Of a stretch of DNA of 13,886 bases, positions 6,517 to 13,746 are shown piece after piece. The DNA comes from Candidatus Komeilibacteria bacterium (GTDB lineage Bacteria; Patescibacteriota; Patescibacteriia; UBA1558; S5-K13): positions 1 to 13,886 of the forward strand of contig JAUVAE010000007.1 in the NCBI GenBank assembly GCA_030591905.1, written 5' to 3'. The position numbers and the translations under genes are program-made. The notes under the pieces were generated by a model. That model did not search any database. It saw only the letters and a program-made list of their open reading frames with translations, and was not told the origin of the DNA. Numbering within the stretch: the first letter of the stretch is position 1; each line of letters opens with the position of its first letter.

Positions 6517-8515
6517 ACTAAATATGAATAAGGCTAAGGTTAAAATAAGAATAGAAAAATTAAAAAAAGAGATAGAGTATCATAGATATTTATATCATGT
6601 TTTAGATAAGCAAGAGATAAGTGATGCGGCATTGGATTCTCTTAAAAAAGAGCTAGTTGATTTAGAAAAACAATTTCCAGATTTATTAAGCTCAGATTCT
6701 CCAAGTTTGAGAGTTAGTGGAAAAGCTTTGGATAAATTTGAGAAAATTGAACATCAATATCCAGTTTTATCCTTACAGGATATTTTTTCTTTTTCCGAAT
6801 TTAAAAGTTGGGAAGATAGAAATAAGAAAATACTAGATACAAAATATAATTATTTTTGTGAATTAAAATTGGATGGCCTAACAGTAATTTTGACTTACGA
6901 AAAAGGCATTTTAAAAACAGCAGCTACTAGAGGAAATGGAAAAGTTGGAGAAAATGTGATTAATAATATCAAAACAATAGAGAGCATTCCTCTAAAATTA
7001 AGAAAAGGTAAATATCCTTTGCCAGATGTTTTAACTACTCGAGGAGAGATTTTGTTAAAAAAGAGTGTTTTTGAAAAAATTAATAAAAAAAGAGAAAAAG
7101 AAGGTTTAGAATTATATGCTAATCCAAGAAATATTGCTGCTGGAAGTATTAGGCAATTAGATCCGCAAGTAACTGCTCAGAGAAAATTAATTCATTTCGT
7201 ATATGATATTAAAGAAGATTTGGGTCAAAAAACACATGAAGAGGTTCATGATATGTTGAAAGAATTTGGTTTTAAGATAAACCCTAATAACTCTTTTTGT
7301 GAGAAACATGAAGATGTTAAGAATTATTTAGAGAAGTGGAATGAGAAAAGAAAAAAATTGGATTATTTAACAGATGGAGTTGTAATAGTTACTAATGATA
7401 TTAGCGCTGAGAGAAAACTTGGTAATATCGGGAAATCAGAGAGATGGATGATTGCTTATAAATTTCCAGCAGAACAGGTTACATCAAAAATTAAAAATAT
7501 TATAATTCAAGTTGGTAGAACTGGGGCTTTAACGCCAGTTGCTATTTTAGATCCCAAATTATTGGCAGGATCCACTGTTTCTAGAGCTACTTTGCATAAT
7601 TTTGATGAAATAGAGCGATTAGATGTTAAAATAGGAGATACAGTTATTATTGAGAAGGCTGGGGACGTCATCCCAGCAATTGTTAAGGTTTTGCCTCGTT
7701 TAAGGACTGGTAATGAAAAATCAATTAATATTCCCCAGAAATGCCCAGTATGTAATTCTAAAGTTTGCCGTCAAGAGGGAGAAGTTAATCATTATTGTTC
7801 TAATAAAAATTGTAGTGCCGTGCAAAAAGAAAATATTGTCCATTTTGTTTCTAAGCAGGCTTTTAATATAGAAGGATTAGGGCCTAGTATAATAGAACAG
7901 TTAATAGAGCAGGGTTTATTAAAAACTCCAGCTGATATTTTTAAATTAGAAAAAAAAGATTTAATTCCTTTAGAGAGGTTTGCTGATAAGTCATCTGATA
8001 ATTTAATTCAATCTATAGCTCAGAGCAAGGATATAAATTTAGATAGATTTATTTACGCCCTAGGTATTAGACACGTTGGGGATGAGACTAGTATTCTCCT
8101 TGCTAATAAGTTTGGCGCTATTGAAAAAGTAATGGATATTAGTAAGGAAAAATTAGAGCATATTCATGATATTGGTCCTAAAGTAGCTGAGAGTGTCTGT
8201 GATTATTTTCAAAGTAAGAAAAATATTCATTATCTGGATAAATTATTTAAATTAGGAATTAATGTCCAAAAAGTAAAATTAAAAAAGCAGACATTAAAGA
8301 ATCAAGTTTTTGTTTTAACTGGATCATTAGAAAATTTAACTAGAGATGAAGCTAAAAAGAATCTTAGGGATTTAGGAGCTAAAATTTCCGCTACAGTTAG
8401 TAATCAGACTGATTTTGTAATTGTCGGAGAGAACCCTGGTTCTAAATATGATAAAGCTCAAAAATTAGGTGTTAAAATAATTAATGAAAATGAATTCTTG
8501 AAAATGTTAGACTAA
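6509..8515 (+). CDS. ligA: NAD+-dependent DNA ligase LigA
   Basis: Seals nicks in DNA using NAD+, acting in replication and repair. At 668 residues it is full length. Domain order is: Ia (about 10-60), adenylation domain with the nucleotidyl Lys in KLDG (K120), OB fold (about 315-400), Cys4 zinc finger (C412, C415, C430, C435), helix-hairpin-helix region (about 450-570) and BRCT (about 595-668, 'QVFVLTGSL...DLGAKISATVS'). The start is ATG 6509, overlapping the pilin gene by eight bases with a weak AAAGG upstream. ATG 6524 would remove only five residues and is equally possible. In domain Ia the usual D-x-E-Y-D is DAALD, so the Tyr matching E. coli Y35 is Leu42. All other catalytic motifs look intact, so an active enzyme is expected. 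Confidence 0.97.
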   Translation: MNRLNMNKAKVKIRIEKLKKEIEYHRYLYHVLDKQEISDAALDSLKKELVDLEKQFPDLLSSDSPSLRVSGKALDKFEKIEHQYPVLSLQDIFSFSEFKSWEDRNKKILDTKYNYFCELKLDGLTVILTYEKGILKTAATRGNGKVGENVINNIKTIESIPLKLRKGKYPLPDVLTTRGEILLKKSVFEKINKKREKEGLELYANPRNIAAGSIRQLDPQVTAQRKLIHFVYDIKEDLGQKTHEEVHDMLKEFGFKINPNNSFCEKHEDVKNYLEKWNEKRKKLDYLTDGVVIVTNDISAERKLGNIGKSERWMIAYKFPAEQVTSKIKNIIIQVGRTGALTPVAILDPKLLAGSTVSRATLHNFDEIERLDVKIGDTVIIEKAGDVIPAIVKVLPRLRTGNEKSINIPQKCPVCNSKVCRQEGEVNHYCSNKNCSAVQKENIVHFVSKQAFNIEGLGPSIIEQLIEQGLLKTPADIFKLEKKDLIPLERFADKSSDNLIQSIAQSKDINLDRFIYALGIRHVGDETSILLANKFGAIEKVMDISKEKLEHIHDIGPKVAESVCDYFQSKKNIHYLDKLFKLGINVQKVKLKKQTLKNQVFVLTGSLENLTRDEAKKNLRDLGAKISATVSNQTDFVIVGENPGSKYDKAQKLGVKIINENEFLKMLD

Positions 8516-8536
8516 GCATCTATTATATTATATAAT
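8507..8536 (+). promoter_or_regulatory. Candidate promoter of gatCA
   Basis: A perfect TATAAT at 8531-8536 with a weak -35 (TTAGAC, 8507-8512) 18 bases upstream. The expected start near 8543 gives a leader of about 29 bases to ATG 8572. The sequence is very AT-rich, so a chance -10 match is possible. Confidence 0.4.
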
Positions 8537-8571
8537 AAGGTATATTGGTTAGATTAAATAATATTAAAATA

Positions 8572-8841
8572 ATGAAAGAAGAAGATATAAAAAAGTTATC
8601 TGATTTATCTAGAATTAAAATTTCTAAAAAAGAAATTAACGAATTCACTAAGCAATTGAGTGATATTTTAGATTATGTTAATAAAGTTCAAGGATATAAA
8701 TTTATTGCTCAAAAATATAAATCAGATGACGAAATCACAGAATTGAGAGAAGATAAGGTTATAAATAAAGACAATGAAGATTTAATTAAACAATTTAGTG
8801 ACCAGGATGGAAAATTATTAAAAGTTAAAAAAATATTATAG
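8572..8841 (+). CDS. gatC: Asp/Glu-tRNA(Asn/Gln) amidotransferase subunit C
   Basis: The small subunit of the GatCAB complex, which converts Glu-tRNA(Gln) and/or Asp-tRNA(Asn) to the amidated forms; GatC wraps around GatA and GatB and stabilises them. The 89-residue protein has the family pattern 'IKKLSDLSRIKISKKEINEFTKQLSDILDYVNKV', a central 'LREDKV' and a C-terminal 'DGKLLKVKKIL' in place of the usual DGxFxVPKI. I chose ATG 8572 because family members begin just before the first helix. The frame is open to a TTG at 8545, which would add nine unusual residues. gatA follows after 33 bases. Assignment is secure despite divergence. Confidence 0.92.
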   Translation: MKEEDIKKLSDLSRIKISKKEINEFTKQLSDILDYVNKVQGYKFIAQKYKSDDEITELREDKVINKDNEDLIKQFSDQDGKLLKVKKIL

Positions 8842-8874
8842 ATTAAAGATTCCTAGCAATAAACTATAAGTCGT

Positions 8875-10308
8875 ATGGAAGAATTTACAATAAATATAAT
8901 TAAAGAAGGATTAGAGGATAAAGAGTTTTCTTGTCAGGAATTGGTGCAAGAATGTTTTTCTAATATTGAAAAAGATAAATTAAATGATTTTATAACTTTA
9001 TTTAAGAAACAGGCACTTCAACAAGCTCAAGATGTAGATGAGAAAATAGCTAGTAATCAGAAATTAAATAGTTTGGAAGGAATACCAGTTGCTATTAAAG
9101 ATAATATATTGATAAAAGGGGAGAGGGTTACGGCTGCTTCAAGAATGTTGGAAAATTATATAGCGAGTTATGATGCTAAAGTTATTGAAAAATTAAGAGA
9201 TAAGGGAGCTATATTTTTGGGTAAAACTAATTTAGATGAATTTGCCATGGGAACTTCTAACGAAACTTCTTATTTTGGTCCAGTTTTAAATCCTCATGAT
9301 GAAACTAGAGTTCCTGGTGGATCATCTGGTGGTAGTGCAGCTGCTGTAGCTGCCAGACATTGTGTTTTTGCATTGGGAAGTGATACAGGTGGTTCTATTA
9401 GACAACCAGCTGCTTTTTGTGGCGTGGTAGGGTTCAAACCGAGTTATGGCAGAGTTTCTAGATATGGATTAATAGCTTTATCTTCGTCATTAGATCAAAT
9501 TGGTCCACTTACAAATTCGGTTGAAGATTCAGCAATAGTATTTAATTCCATATTAGATCAAGATCAGAATGATATGACTACTATTAAACCTGATAAGGTG
9601 AATATATCAAGAATCAAAGAAGGAATGGGAAATAAAGTAATTGGATTCCCTAAAAATTATTATAAATTAAGTATTGATCAAGAAATAAAAGATGGTTTTG
9701 AAAACGTTTTACAAGAGTTAAAAGGAATGGGAATTAAAACTAAAGAAGTTGATTTTTCTTTTATGGATGAAGCTTTAGCGGTTTATTATATTATTCAACC
9801 AGCAGAGGCCTCAACTAATTTAGCTAGATATGATGGAATTAGATATGGTTTTAATAAAAGAGATGCTCAAGATTTATTGGAATCTTATTTAACAAATAGA
9901 GATTTAGGATTTGGTAAAGAAGTTAAAAGGAGAATTATGATTGGAACATATGTTTTGTCAGAGGGATATAAAGATGCTTATTATAATACGGCTAAAAGAG
10001 TTCAACAAGATATTAAGTTTAGATTTCAGAAAATGTTTAAAAATGTTGATGCTATAATTTTACCAACAACTCCTAGTACAGCTTTTAAATTAAGTGAAAA
10101 GTTTAATGATCCTTTAACAATGTATTTGGCTGATATATTCACTGTGGCTGTTAATATCGCTGGATTACCAGCAATATCATTACCAATGGTTAAAAAACCA
10201 TTACCAATAGGATTACAAGTAATAGGTAATTTTATGGATGAACAAAATGTTTTGAATATTGCTTATAATTTAGAACAGAATTTTAAGTTTATTAACGACG
10301 TAGAGTGA
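8875..10308 (+). CDS. gatA: Asp/Glu-tRNA(Asn/Gln) amidotransferase subunit A
   Basis: The glutaminase subunit of GatCAB, which releases ammonia from glutamine for transamidation on GatB. The 477-residue length is normal. The amidase-signature triad is complete: Lys75 in VAIKDN, cis-Ser150 in PGGSSGGS and Ser174 in DTGGS, with the same spacing as in S. aureus GatA (79, 154, 178). 'QPAAFCGVVGFKPSYGRVSRYGL' follows as expected (positions 177-199). The C-terminus has 'AGLPAISLP' and 'PIGLQVIG'. It stops at TGA with an in-frame TAG nine bases later, arguing against TGA recoding. gatB is not adjacent and must be elsewhere. A TATAAG box lies four bases before the ATG, but I do not consider it good enough to call a promoter. 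Confidence 0.97.
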   Translation: MEEFTINIIKEGLEDKEFSCQELVQECFSNIEKDKLNDFITLFKKQALQQAQDVDEKIASNQKLNSLEGIPVAIKDNILIKGERVTAASRMLENYIASYDAKVIEKLRDKGAIFLGKTNLDEFAMGTSNETSYFGPVLNPHDETRVPGGSSGGSAAAVAARHCVFALGSDTGGSIRQPAAFCGVVGFKPSYGRVSRYGLIALSSSLDQIGPLTNSVEDSAIVFNSILDQDQNDMTTIKPDKVNISRIKEGMGNKVIGFPKNYYKLSIDQEIKDGFENVLQELKGMGIKTKEVDFSFMDEALAVYYIIQPAEASTNLARYDGIRYGFNKRDAQDLLESYLTNRDLGFGKEVKRRIMIGTYVLSEGYKDAYYNTAKRVQQDIKFRFQKMFKNVDAIILPTTPSTAFKLSEKFNDPLTMYLADIFTVAVNIAGLPAISLPMVKKPLPIGLQVIGNFMDEQNVLNIAYNLEQNFKFINDVE

Positions 10309-10358
10309 GTGGAATAGGAAAATGAAGCGAAGTAAAATTTTACTATTTCCGAGCCGAG

Positions 10359-10398
10359 CCTGCCTACCTGCCTATCGGCAGACAGGTCGGTAGGCAGG
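10359..10398. repeat. GC-rich intergenic palindromic repeat
   Basis: CCTGCCTACC (10359-10368) and GGTAGGCAGG (10389-10398) form a perfect 10-bp outer stem. Inside, CTGCC/GGCAG gives a second stem around TATC, with a two-base irregularity between them. This style of CCTGCC/GGCAGG palindrome is common between genes of Parcubacteria-like genomes, from general memory. It contrasts sharply with its AT-rich surroundings. It may end transcription after gatA, but there is no T tract. Confidence 0.85.
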
Positions 10399-10401
10399 GA
10401 G

Positions 10402-10431
10402 TTAACATAAGTTTTAAAAAACTTTTATAAA
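10402..10431 (+). promoter_or_regulatory. Candidate promoter of the dsbA-like/lgt pair
   Basis: TTAACA (10402-10407, five of six consensus bases) and TATAAA (10426-10431, five of six) are 18 bases apart. The start would fall near 10438, leaving only about seven bases before ATG 10445. A small A/T palindrome (AAGTTT...AAACTT, 10409-10424) lies within the spacer. No Shine-Dalgarno sequence is present. Confidence 0.5.
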
Positions 10432-10444
10432 TAGTTAATAAATT

Positions 10445-11179
10445 ATGGAAAATTTACCAGAAAAAAAGACCAAAAAATGGTTTAGTAAATGGTGGGGTAT
10501 TTTGATTATTGTTTTTTCTGTACTGATAATAGCTTTAATTATTAATTTTGTGGGTTTAGTTTTTCGTTATAAAAAAGCAATAGAATCAGGTGAAATAATA
10601 ATTTCTAATGTAATAGGACATTACTCTGAATTTGATAATAAAATTGATAGTTCAGAAATAGTAGTTAATCGTAGTGAGATTGAGTCAGTAGATGATCCTA
10701 GTATAGGGGCAGACAATCCAATTATGACTATTGTGGAATTTTCTGATTTTAATTGTCCTTATTCTGCAATTTTTTATCCAACTATTAAACAATTTGTTTT
10801 AGAAAATAATGAGAAAGTGAAAGTAATATTCAGGGATTTACCTTTAGATGATTTTAAGTCGGCGATGGCTGCTAATTGTGCTTTTGAACAAGGTAGGTTT
10901 TGGGAGATGCATGATCAATTGTTCCGTCGCCAAAATGAATTATCAGATATGGTAATTGAGAATATTGCGGAAAATATGAGATTAGATATGGAATTATTTA
11001 AAGATTGTTATGACACTAATAAATATAAGGATGAGATTCAGCAAGATTTAGTTTTAGGAGTGAAGGCTGGAGTAGAAGGTACACCGACAGTTTTTATAAA
11101 CGGTGAAAAATTTGCTGGGGTTATACCAAAGAGTATTTTAGAGCAAATATTATATGCTATAGAATATGGAAGTGATTAA
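10445..11179 (+). CDS. Membrane-anchored DsbA-like thioredoxin-fold protein with CPYS site
   Basis: A 244-residue protein with a basic N-terminus, one TM helix (about residues 18-40) and an extracytoplasmic DsbA/thioredoxin-like domain from about residue 90. The active-site region is 'VEFSDFNCPYS', where the family normally has CPYC or CPFC; the second Cys is Ser107 (codon TCT, one base from TGT). The cis-Pro loop 'EGTPTVFING' is intact. C145 and C188 sit at positions where relatives often have a second Cys pair. The family forms, reduces or isomerises disulfides in secreted proteins. With a single active-site Cys104, this member is more likely an isomerase/reductase-like or mixed-disulfide protein than a simple oxidase; that is inference. 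It is 11 bases upstream of lgt, so the two are probably co-transcribed. Confidence 0.87.
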   Translation: MENLPEKKTKKWFSKWWGILIIVFSVLIIALIINFVGLVFRYKKAIESGEIIISNVIGHYSEFDNKIDSSEIVVNRSEIESVDDPSIGADNPIMTIVEFSDFNCPYSAIFYPTIKQFVLENNEKVKVIFRDLPLDDFKSAMAANCAFEQGRFWEMHDQLFRRQNELSDMVIENIAENMRLDMELFKDCYDTNKYKDEIQQDLVLGVKAGVEGTPTVFINGEKFAGVIPKSILEQILYAIEYGSD

Positions 11180-11190
11180 TCATTTTATTC

Positions 11191-11952
11191 ATGATAAATA
11201 TAAGTCCCAATCCAATTTTATTCAGAATAGGCCAATTTAGAGTATATTGGTATGGTTTGATTATGGTTTTAGCTATTTTAGTAGCTATATACACTATTAG
11301 CAAACTAGCTAAAAAGAAAGCATATAATATAAAACAGTTAGAAAATCTCTATTTTTATGTAATAATTATGGGATTAATTGGAGCACGTTTTTATGAAGTG
11401 CTTTTTTTTAATTGGAGCTATTATCAGAATCATTTACTGGATGTTTTTAAAATTTGGAATGGGGGTCTTGCTATACAAGGTACCATTTTATTTGGCATAG
11501 TGACGGTTTATATTTTTTGTAAAAAAAATAAATTATTATTTTGGAAATATACTGATTTATTAAGTTTAGGATTAATTTTAGGACAGATTATAGGTCGGTG
11601 GGGCAATTTTTTTAATCAAGAACTTTATGGCCAAGTTTCCAATTTACCATGGGCTATATATATAGAGAGGACAGCTAATTTTCATCATCCAGTATTTTTA
11701 TATGAATCAATATTAAACTTGATTCTCTTTTTAATTTTATTAAAACTATTTAAAAAAGGATATTTCAATGGCTTCATAACTTTATTATATTTAAGTGGTT
11801 ATTCCTTAATAAGGTTTTGTATGGAATTTATTAGAATTGATCCTTCACCGCTTGTTTTAGGGCTTAGATTGCCACAATTAGTGAGTTTTTTAGTGATTAT
11901 TTTAAGCATAAGCTTAATATTTAAACTACAAAAGCAAGCTTTGGACCGATGA
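11191..11952 (+). CDS. lgt: Prolipoprotein diacylglyceryl transferase
   Basis: Transfers diacylglycerol from phosphatidylglycerol to the lipobox Cys of prolipoproteins, the first step of lipoprotein maturation at the cytoplasmic membrane. The 253-residue multi-TM protein carries the Lgt signature GQIIGRWGNFFNQELYG (131-147, with R136, N139 and E144), 'HHPVFLYES' and 'RFCMEFIR' (R208, E212, R215). The N-terminal 'YWYGLIMVLAI' is also typical. One oddity is the segment usually reading GGxxxHG, which is GGLAIQGT here. Gln96 (CAA) thus occupies the position of E. coli His103. The gene follows the dsbA-like gene by 11 bases and is followed by a small hairpin. Confidence 0.96.
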   Translation: MINISPNPILFRIGQFRVYWYGLIMVLAILVAIYTISKLAKKKAYNIKQLENLYFYVIIMGLIGARFYEVLFFNWSYYQNHLLDVFKIWNGGLAIQGTILFGIVTVYIFCKKNKLLFWKYTDLLSLGLILGQIIGRWGNFFNQELYGQVSNLPWAIYIERTANFHHPVFLYESILNLILFLILLKLFKKGYFNGFITLLYLSGYSLIRFCMEFIRIDPSPLVLGLRLPQLVSFLVIILSISLIFKLQKQALDR

Positions 11953-11964
11953 ATATTAGTTGAA

Positions 11965-11983
11965 AACGGGCGAATGCCCCGTT
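11965..11983. other. Small GC hairpin between lgt and the next promoter
   Basis: AACGGGC (11965-11971) pairs with GCCC and GTT (11976-11983, one bulged C) around a GAAT loop. It has no T tract, so it is a poor intrinsic terminator. Its right arm overlaps the first two bases of the -35 box at 11982, so it could also be an operator-like site. Confidence 0.4.
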
Positions 11984-12010
11984 GACAAAAAATATAAAGT
12001 ATGATATAAT
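11982..12010 (+). promoter_or_regulatory. Consensus sigma70-type promoter
   Basis: Perfect TTGACA (11982-11987), a 17-base spacer and perfect TATAAT (12005-12010), plus a TG two bases before the -10 (12002-12003). This is the strongest promoter in the window. The expected start near 12017 leaves about 22 bases before ATG 12039. A minimal frame ATG-ATT-TAA lies at 12021-12029 in that leader. Confidence 0.88.
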
Positions 12011-12038
12011 TAGCAACATAATGATTTAACAAAAAGAC

Positions 12039-12230
12039 ATGAATAGTAATCAAAAAATAACAAAAAAAGAACTAAATAAAATTTTATCTGAAATAGACAG
12101 AGAATTTAATTTAGCTATGGCTAAATTAAGCAGATTACATCAAAAAAAACTTGATTTAGTTAAAACAAGTATTGAAAAAAAAGATAAGGCCAGGTTAGAG
12201 AAATTAAGAAAAGATATTTTAAAAATATAA
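12039..12230 (+). CDS. Small charged helical protein, 63 residues
   Basis: I do not recognise this protein. It is 63 residues, very rich in Lys and Glu, with no hydrophobic segment. Leu/Ile residues recur in a heptad-like pattern (LNKILSEIDREFNLAMAKL), so an alpha-helical hairpin or coiled coil is likely. It is the first gene after a full consensus promoter, which suggests high expression, and is followed after 23 bases by the 426-residue gene. There is no Shine-Dalgarno sequence. The coding call rests on the promoter, codon usage like its neighbours and the tight spacing. The role is unknown. Confidence 0.7.
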   Translation: MNSNQKITKKELNKILSEIDREFNLAMAKLSRLHQKKLDLVKTSIEKKDKARLEKLRKDILKI

Positions 12231-12253
12231 ATAATAATTTAAGAGATAAATAT

Positions 12254-13534
12254 ATGGTAAAAAAAACAGATAAAGATATACCACATATACTTAATACCCG
12301 TTGGGATTTAGAAGAATTAAAAGATCAATTGATCTCTAGTGTTAGTGATGTTATAAAAAAATATAATAATGGTGAATTTGAACCAACTAATATTAATTTA
12401 AAAAATCTTGAGGATTTAGAAAAAGAAGGAATTATTACTAAAAAAGAGTTAGAACAACTTATTAAAAATAAGTGTTTTTTTTCTAAAGAAGAAAGTCAGA
12501 TTCAGGAAGATGAAGTAGAGATAGACGAGAATGAAGAAAAAATTGATAAGGATAAAGAGATTTACTTAGAAGAAGCTGGTGATAAAGTAAAAAAAGAGAT
12601 AGAAATTAGAGAAGAAAAGATAAATAATAAAGTTAAGGTTATTAAGGATGTGGAAATAGATCAACCAGAGGTAGAAAAAATTGATGAAAAAGTAGAAGAA
12701 GTCGTTTCAGAAGTCAAGAAGAAGAATAGAAAATTTTTAGGATTTTTTGATATTAAACGAAAATCTAAAGTCAAAAAAGAAACGATAGAACAAGAAACTG
12801 TTCTAAAATTAGATATTGAAGATGAAGAAGATGAAAGAGAAGATCTAGTCGAGGATTTTGATGAAAGATTAAATAAGTTAGGAGAGAATATAGAAGGATT
12901 TAAAGATTTGTCTGATGGGCAGAGGTCTTTAGTGTTAGAAAATTTTAAACAATTATTTTTAGCTAATATTAAAGAAGATGCTCAGAAGGAATTTCAAAAA
13001 GATTTAGGAAATTCTAAATTTTTAGGAAAAATTTTGAAAGGAATACTTAAGAGTTATGAAATAGCTAGATTAGAAAAAGAAGGATCAAAGGAGTCATTTA
13101 AATTAGAATCAGAAACTCATCAACAAATAATGGAAAAGTTAGTTCAGGGAATGAAAGCATATGGTCCAGAAGTTAAGTTAGACGAAGAAGGAAAAATAGA
13201 AATTCAATATGCTGGAGAATGGCAAAACTTAAACGAAGACGAGCAAAAAATAGTTGATAATTTTAATGAAATAGCTACAAAATATAGTCATATATCTTAT
13301 GAATGGTCTTTAGATACGGCTACTAAAAAACAAGCCAAGCAATTTGAAGCAATTAAAAATGAATATGAAGAAGCTCGAGAAGAAATAATGAATCTAAAAA
13401 AAGATAAATCACAAAGAAGATTAGAGGAAGAAAAAGAAGAAGGATCTTTATTATATATAAATAAAATAGATGGTCAGATTCAAATGAATCAATTTTTATT
13501 CACTCATTTGCTACATACGAGCAATCGCGAATAA
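12254..13534 (+). CDS. Acidic hypothetical protein, C-terminus probably artificial
   Basis: No named family recognised. Of 426 residues, 1-75 form a small helical domain (LNTRWDLEELKDQLI..., EKEGIITKKELEQLI) and 80-200 are a highly charged Glu/Lys linker. Residues 200-385 form a helical domain with LSDGQRSLVLENFKQLFL, 'FLGKILKGILKSYEIARLEKEG' (257-278) and YSHISYEWSL. That last domain resembles, from memory, part of much longer proteins in Parcubacteria-like genomes. The last 10 or so residues (from about F416) are encoded after the compositional break near 13500, so the natural protein probably continues differently and this ORF is cut short. It may be co-transcribed with the 63-residue gene. 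There is no signal peptide, so it is likely cytoplasmic. Confidence 0.75.
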   Translation: MVKKTDKDIPHILNTRWDLEELKDQLISSVSDVIKKYNNGEFEPTNINLKNLEDLEKEGIITKKELEQLIKNKCFFSKEESQIQEDEVEIDENEEKIDKDKEIYLEEAGDKVKKEIEIREEKINNKVKVIKDVEIDQPEVEKIDEKVEEVVSEVKKKNRKFLGFFDIKRKSKVKKETIEQETVLKLDIEDEEDEREDLVEDFDERLNKLGENIEGFKDLSDGQRSLVLENFKQLFLANIKEDAQKEFQKDLGNSKFLGKILKGILKSYEIARLEKEGSKESFKLESETHQQIMEKLVQGMKAYGPEVKLDEEGKIEIQYAGEWQNLNEDEQKIVDNFNEIATKYSHISYEWSLDTATKKQAKQFEAIKNEYEEAREEIMNLKKDKSQRRLEEEKEEGSLLYINKIDGQIQMNQFLFTHLLHTSNRE

Positions 13535-13742
13535 TGGAGAGGCGGGGTACTGGATTTGTTGTATTAGCGAGTGACAATGCCAACTGGAGATTCGCGAACC
13601 TCGCCCATAGGGCGGGGGTGTCTTCATCCCTTGAGCATTTACTCATTAAGCATGCCCACCCATCAAACATAACCCTAGGGCTGACACACCGCATACGCTA
13701 CACTATATGACAACTCAAAGATAAATGGAAACAAAACCCTGA
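13500..13742. other. Compositional break and non-coding stretch of foreign character
   Basis: G+C rises from about 18% over 13441-13500 to 47% over 13501-13560 and 58% over 13561-13620. The stretch contains TTGCT/AGCAA (near 13508-13524), the inverted pair TCGCGAAT (13525-13532) and ATTCGCGA (13590-13597), and a CGCCC-ATA-GGGCG hairpin (13602-13614). I see no convincing gene in it. It looks like intergenic DNA belonging with the gcvH segment that follows. Confidence 0.7.
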
Positions 13743-13746
13743 TTAT
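13726..13746 (-). terminator. Weak candidate terminator at the gcvH stop
   Basis: On the minus strand CTGAT and ATCAG form a 5-bp stem around a six-base loop overlapping the stop codon, followed by GGTTTTGTTT. The stem is short, so the call is tentative. Confidence 0.25.

Noticed and set aside
8545..8571. TTG start nine codons upstream for gatC
   Set aside because: GatC proteins normally start right before the first helix, matching ATG 8572.
8865..8870. TATAAG box just before gatA as a leaderless promoter
   Set aside because: Only four bases from the ATG, so transcription would begin inside the start codon, and the -35 is weak; co-transcription with gatC is more likely.
10290..10320. Possible reassignment of TGA as glycine (as in Gracilibacteria)
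   Set aside because: GatA ends naturally at TGA with an in-frame TAG nine bases later, and no in-frame TGA occurs inside any recognised gene.
11799..12053. Minus-strand open frame across the lgt 3' end
   Set aside because: Mostly antisense to lgt and crosses the consensus promoter; no homology recognised.
13500..13694. Minus-strand 64-residue open frame
   Set aside because: It spans the compositional break and inverted repeats, has no recognisable motif and no clear ribosome binding site, and ends inside AT-rich DNA belonging to the other segment.
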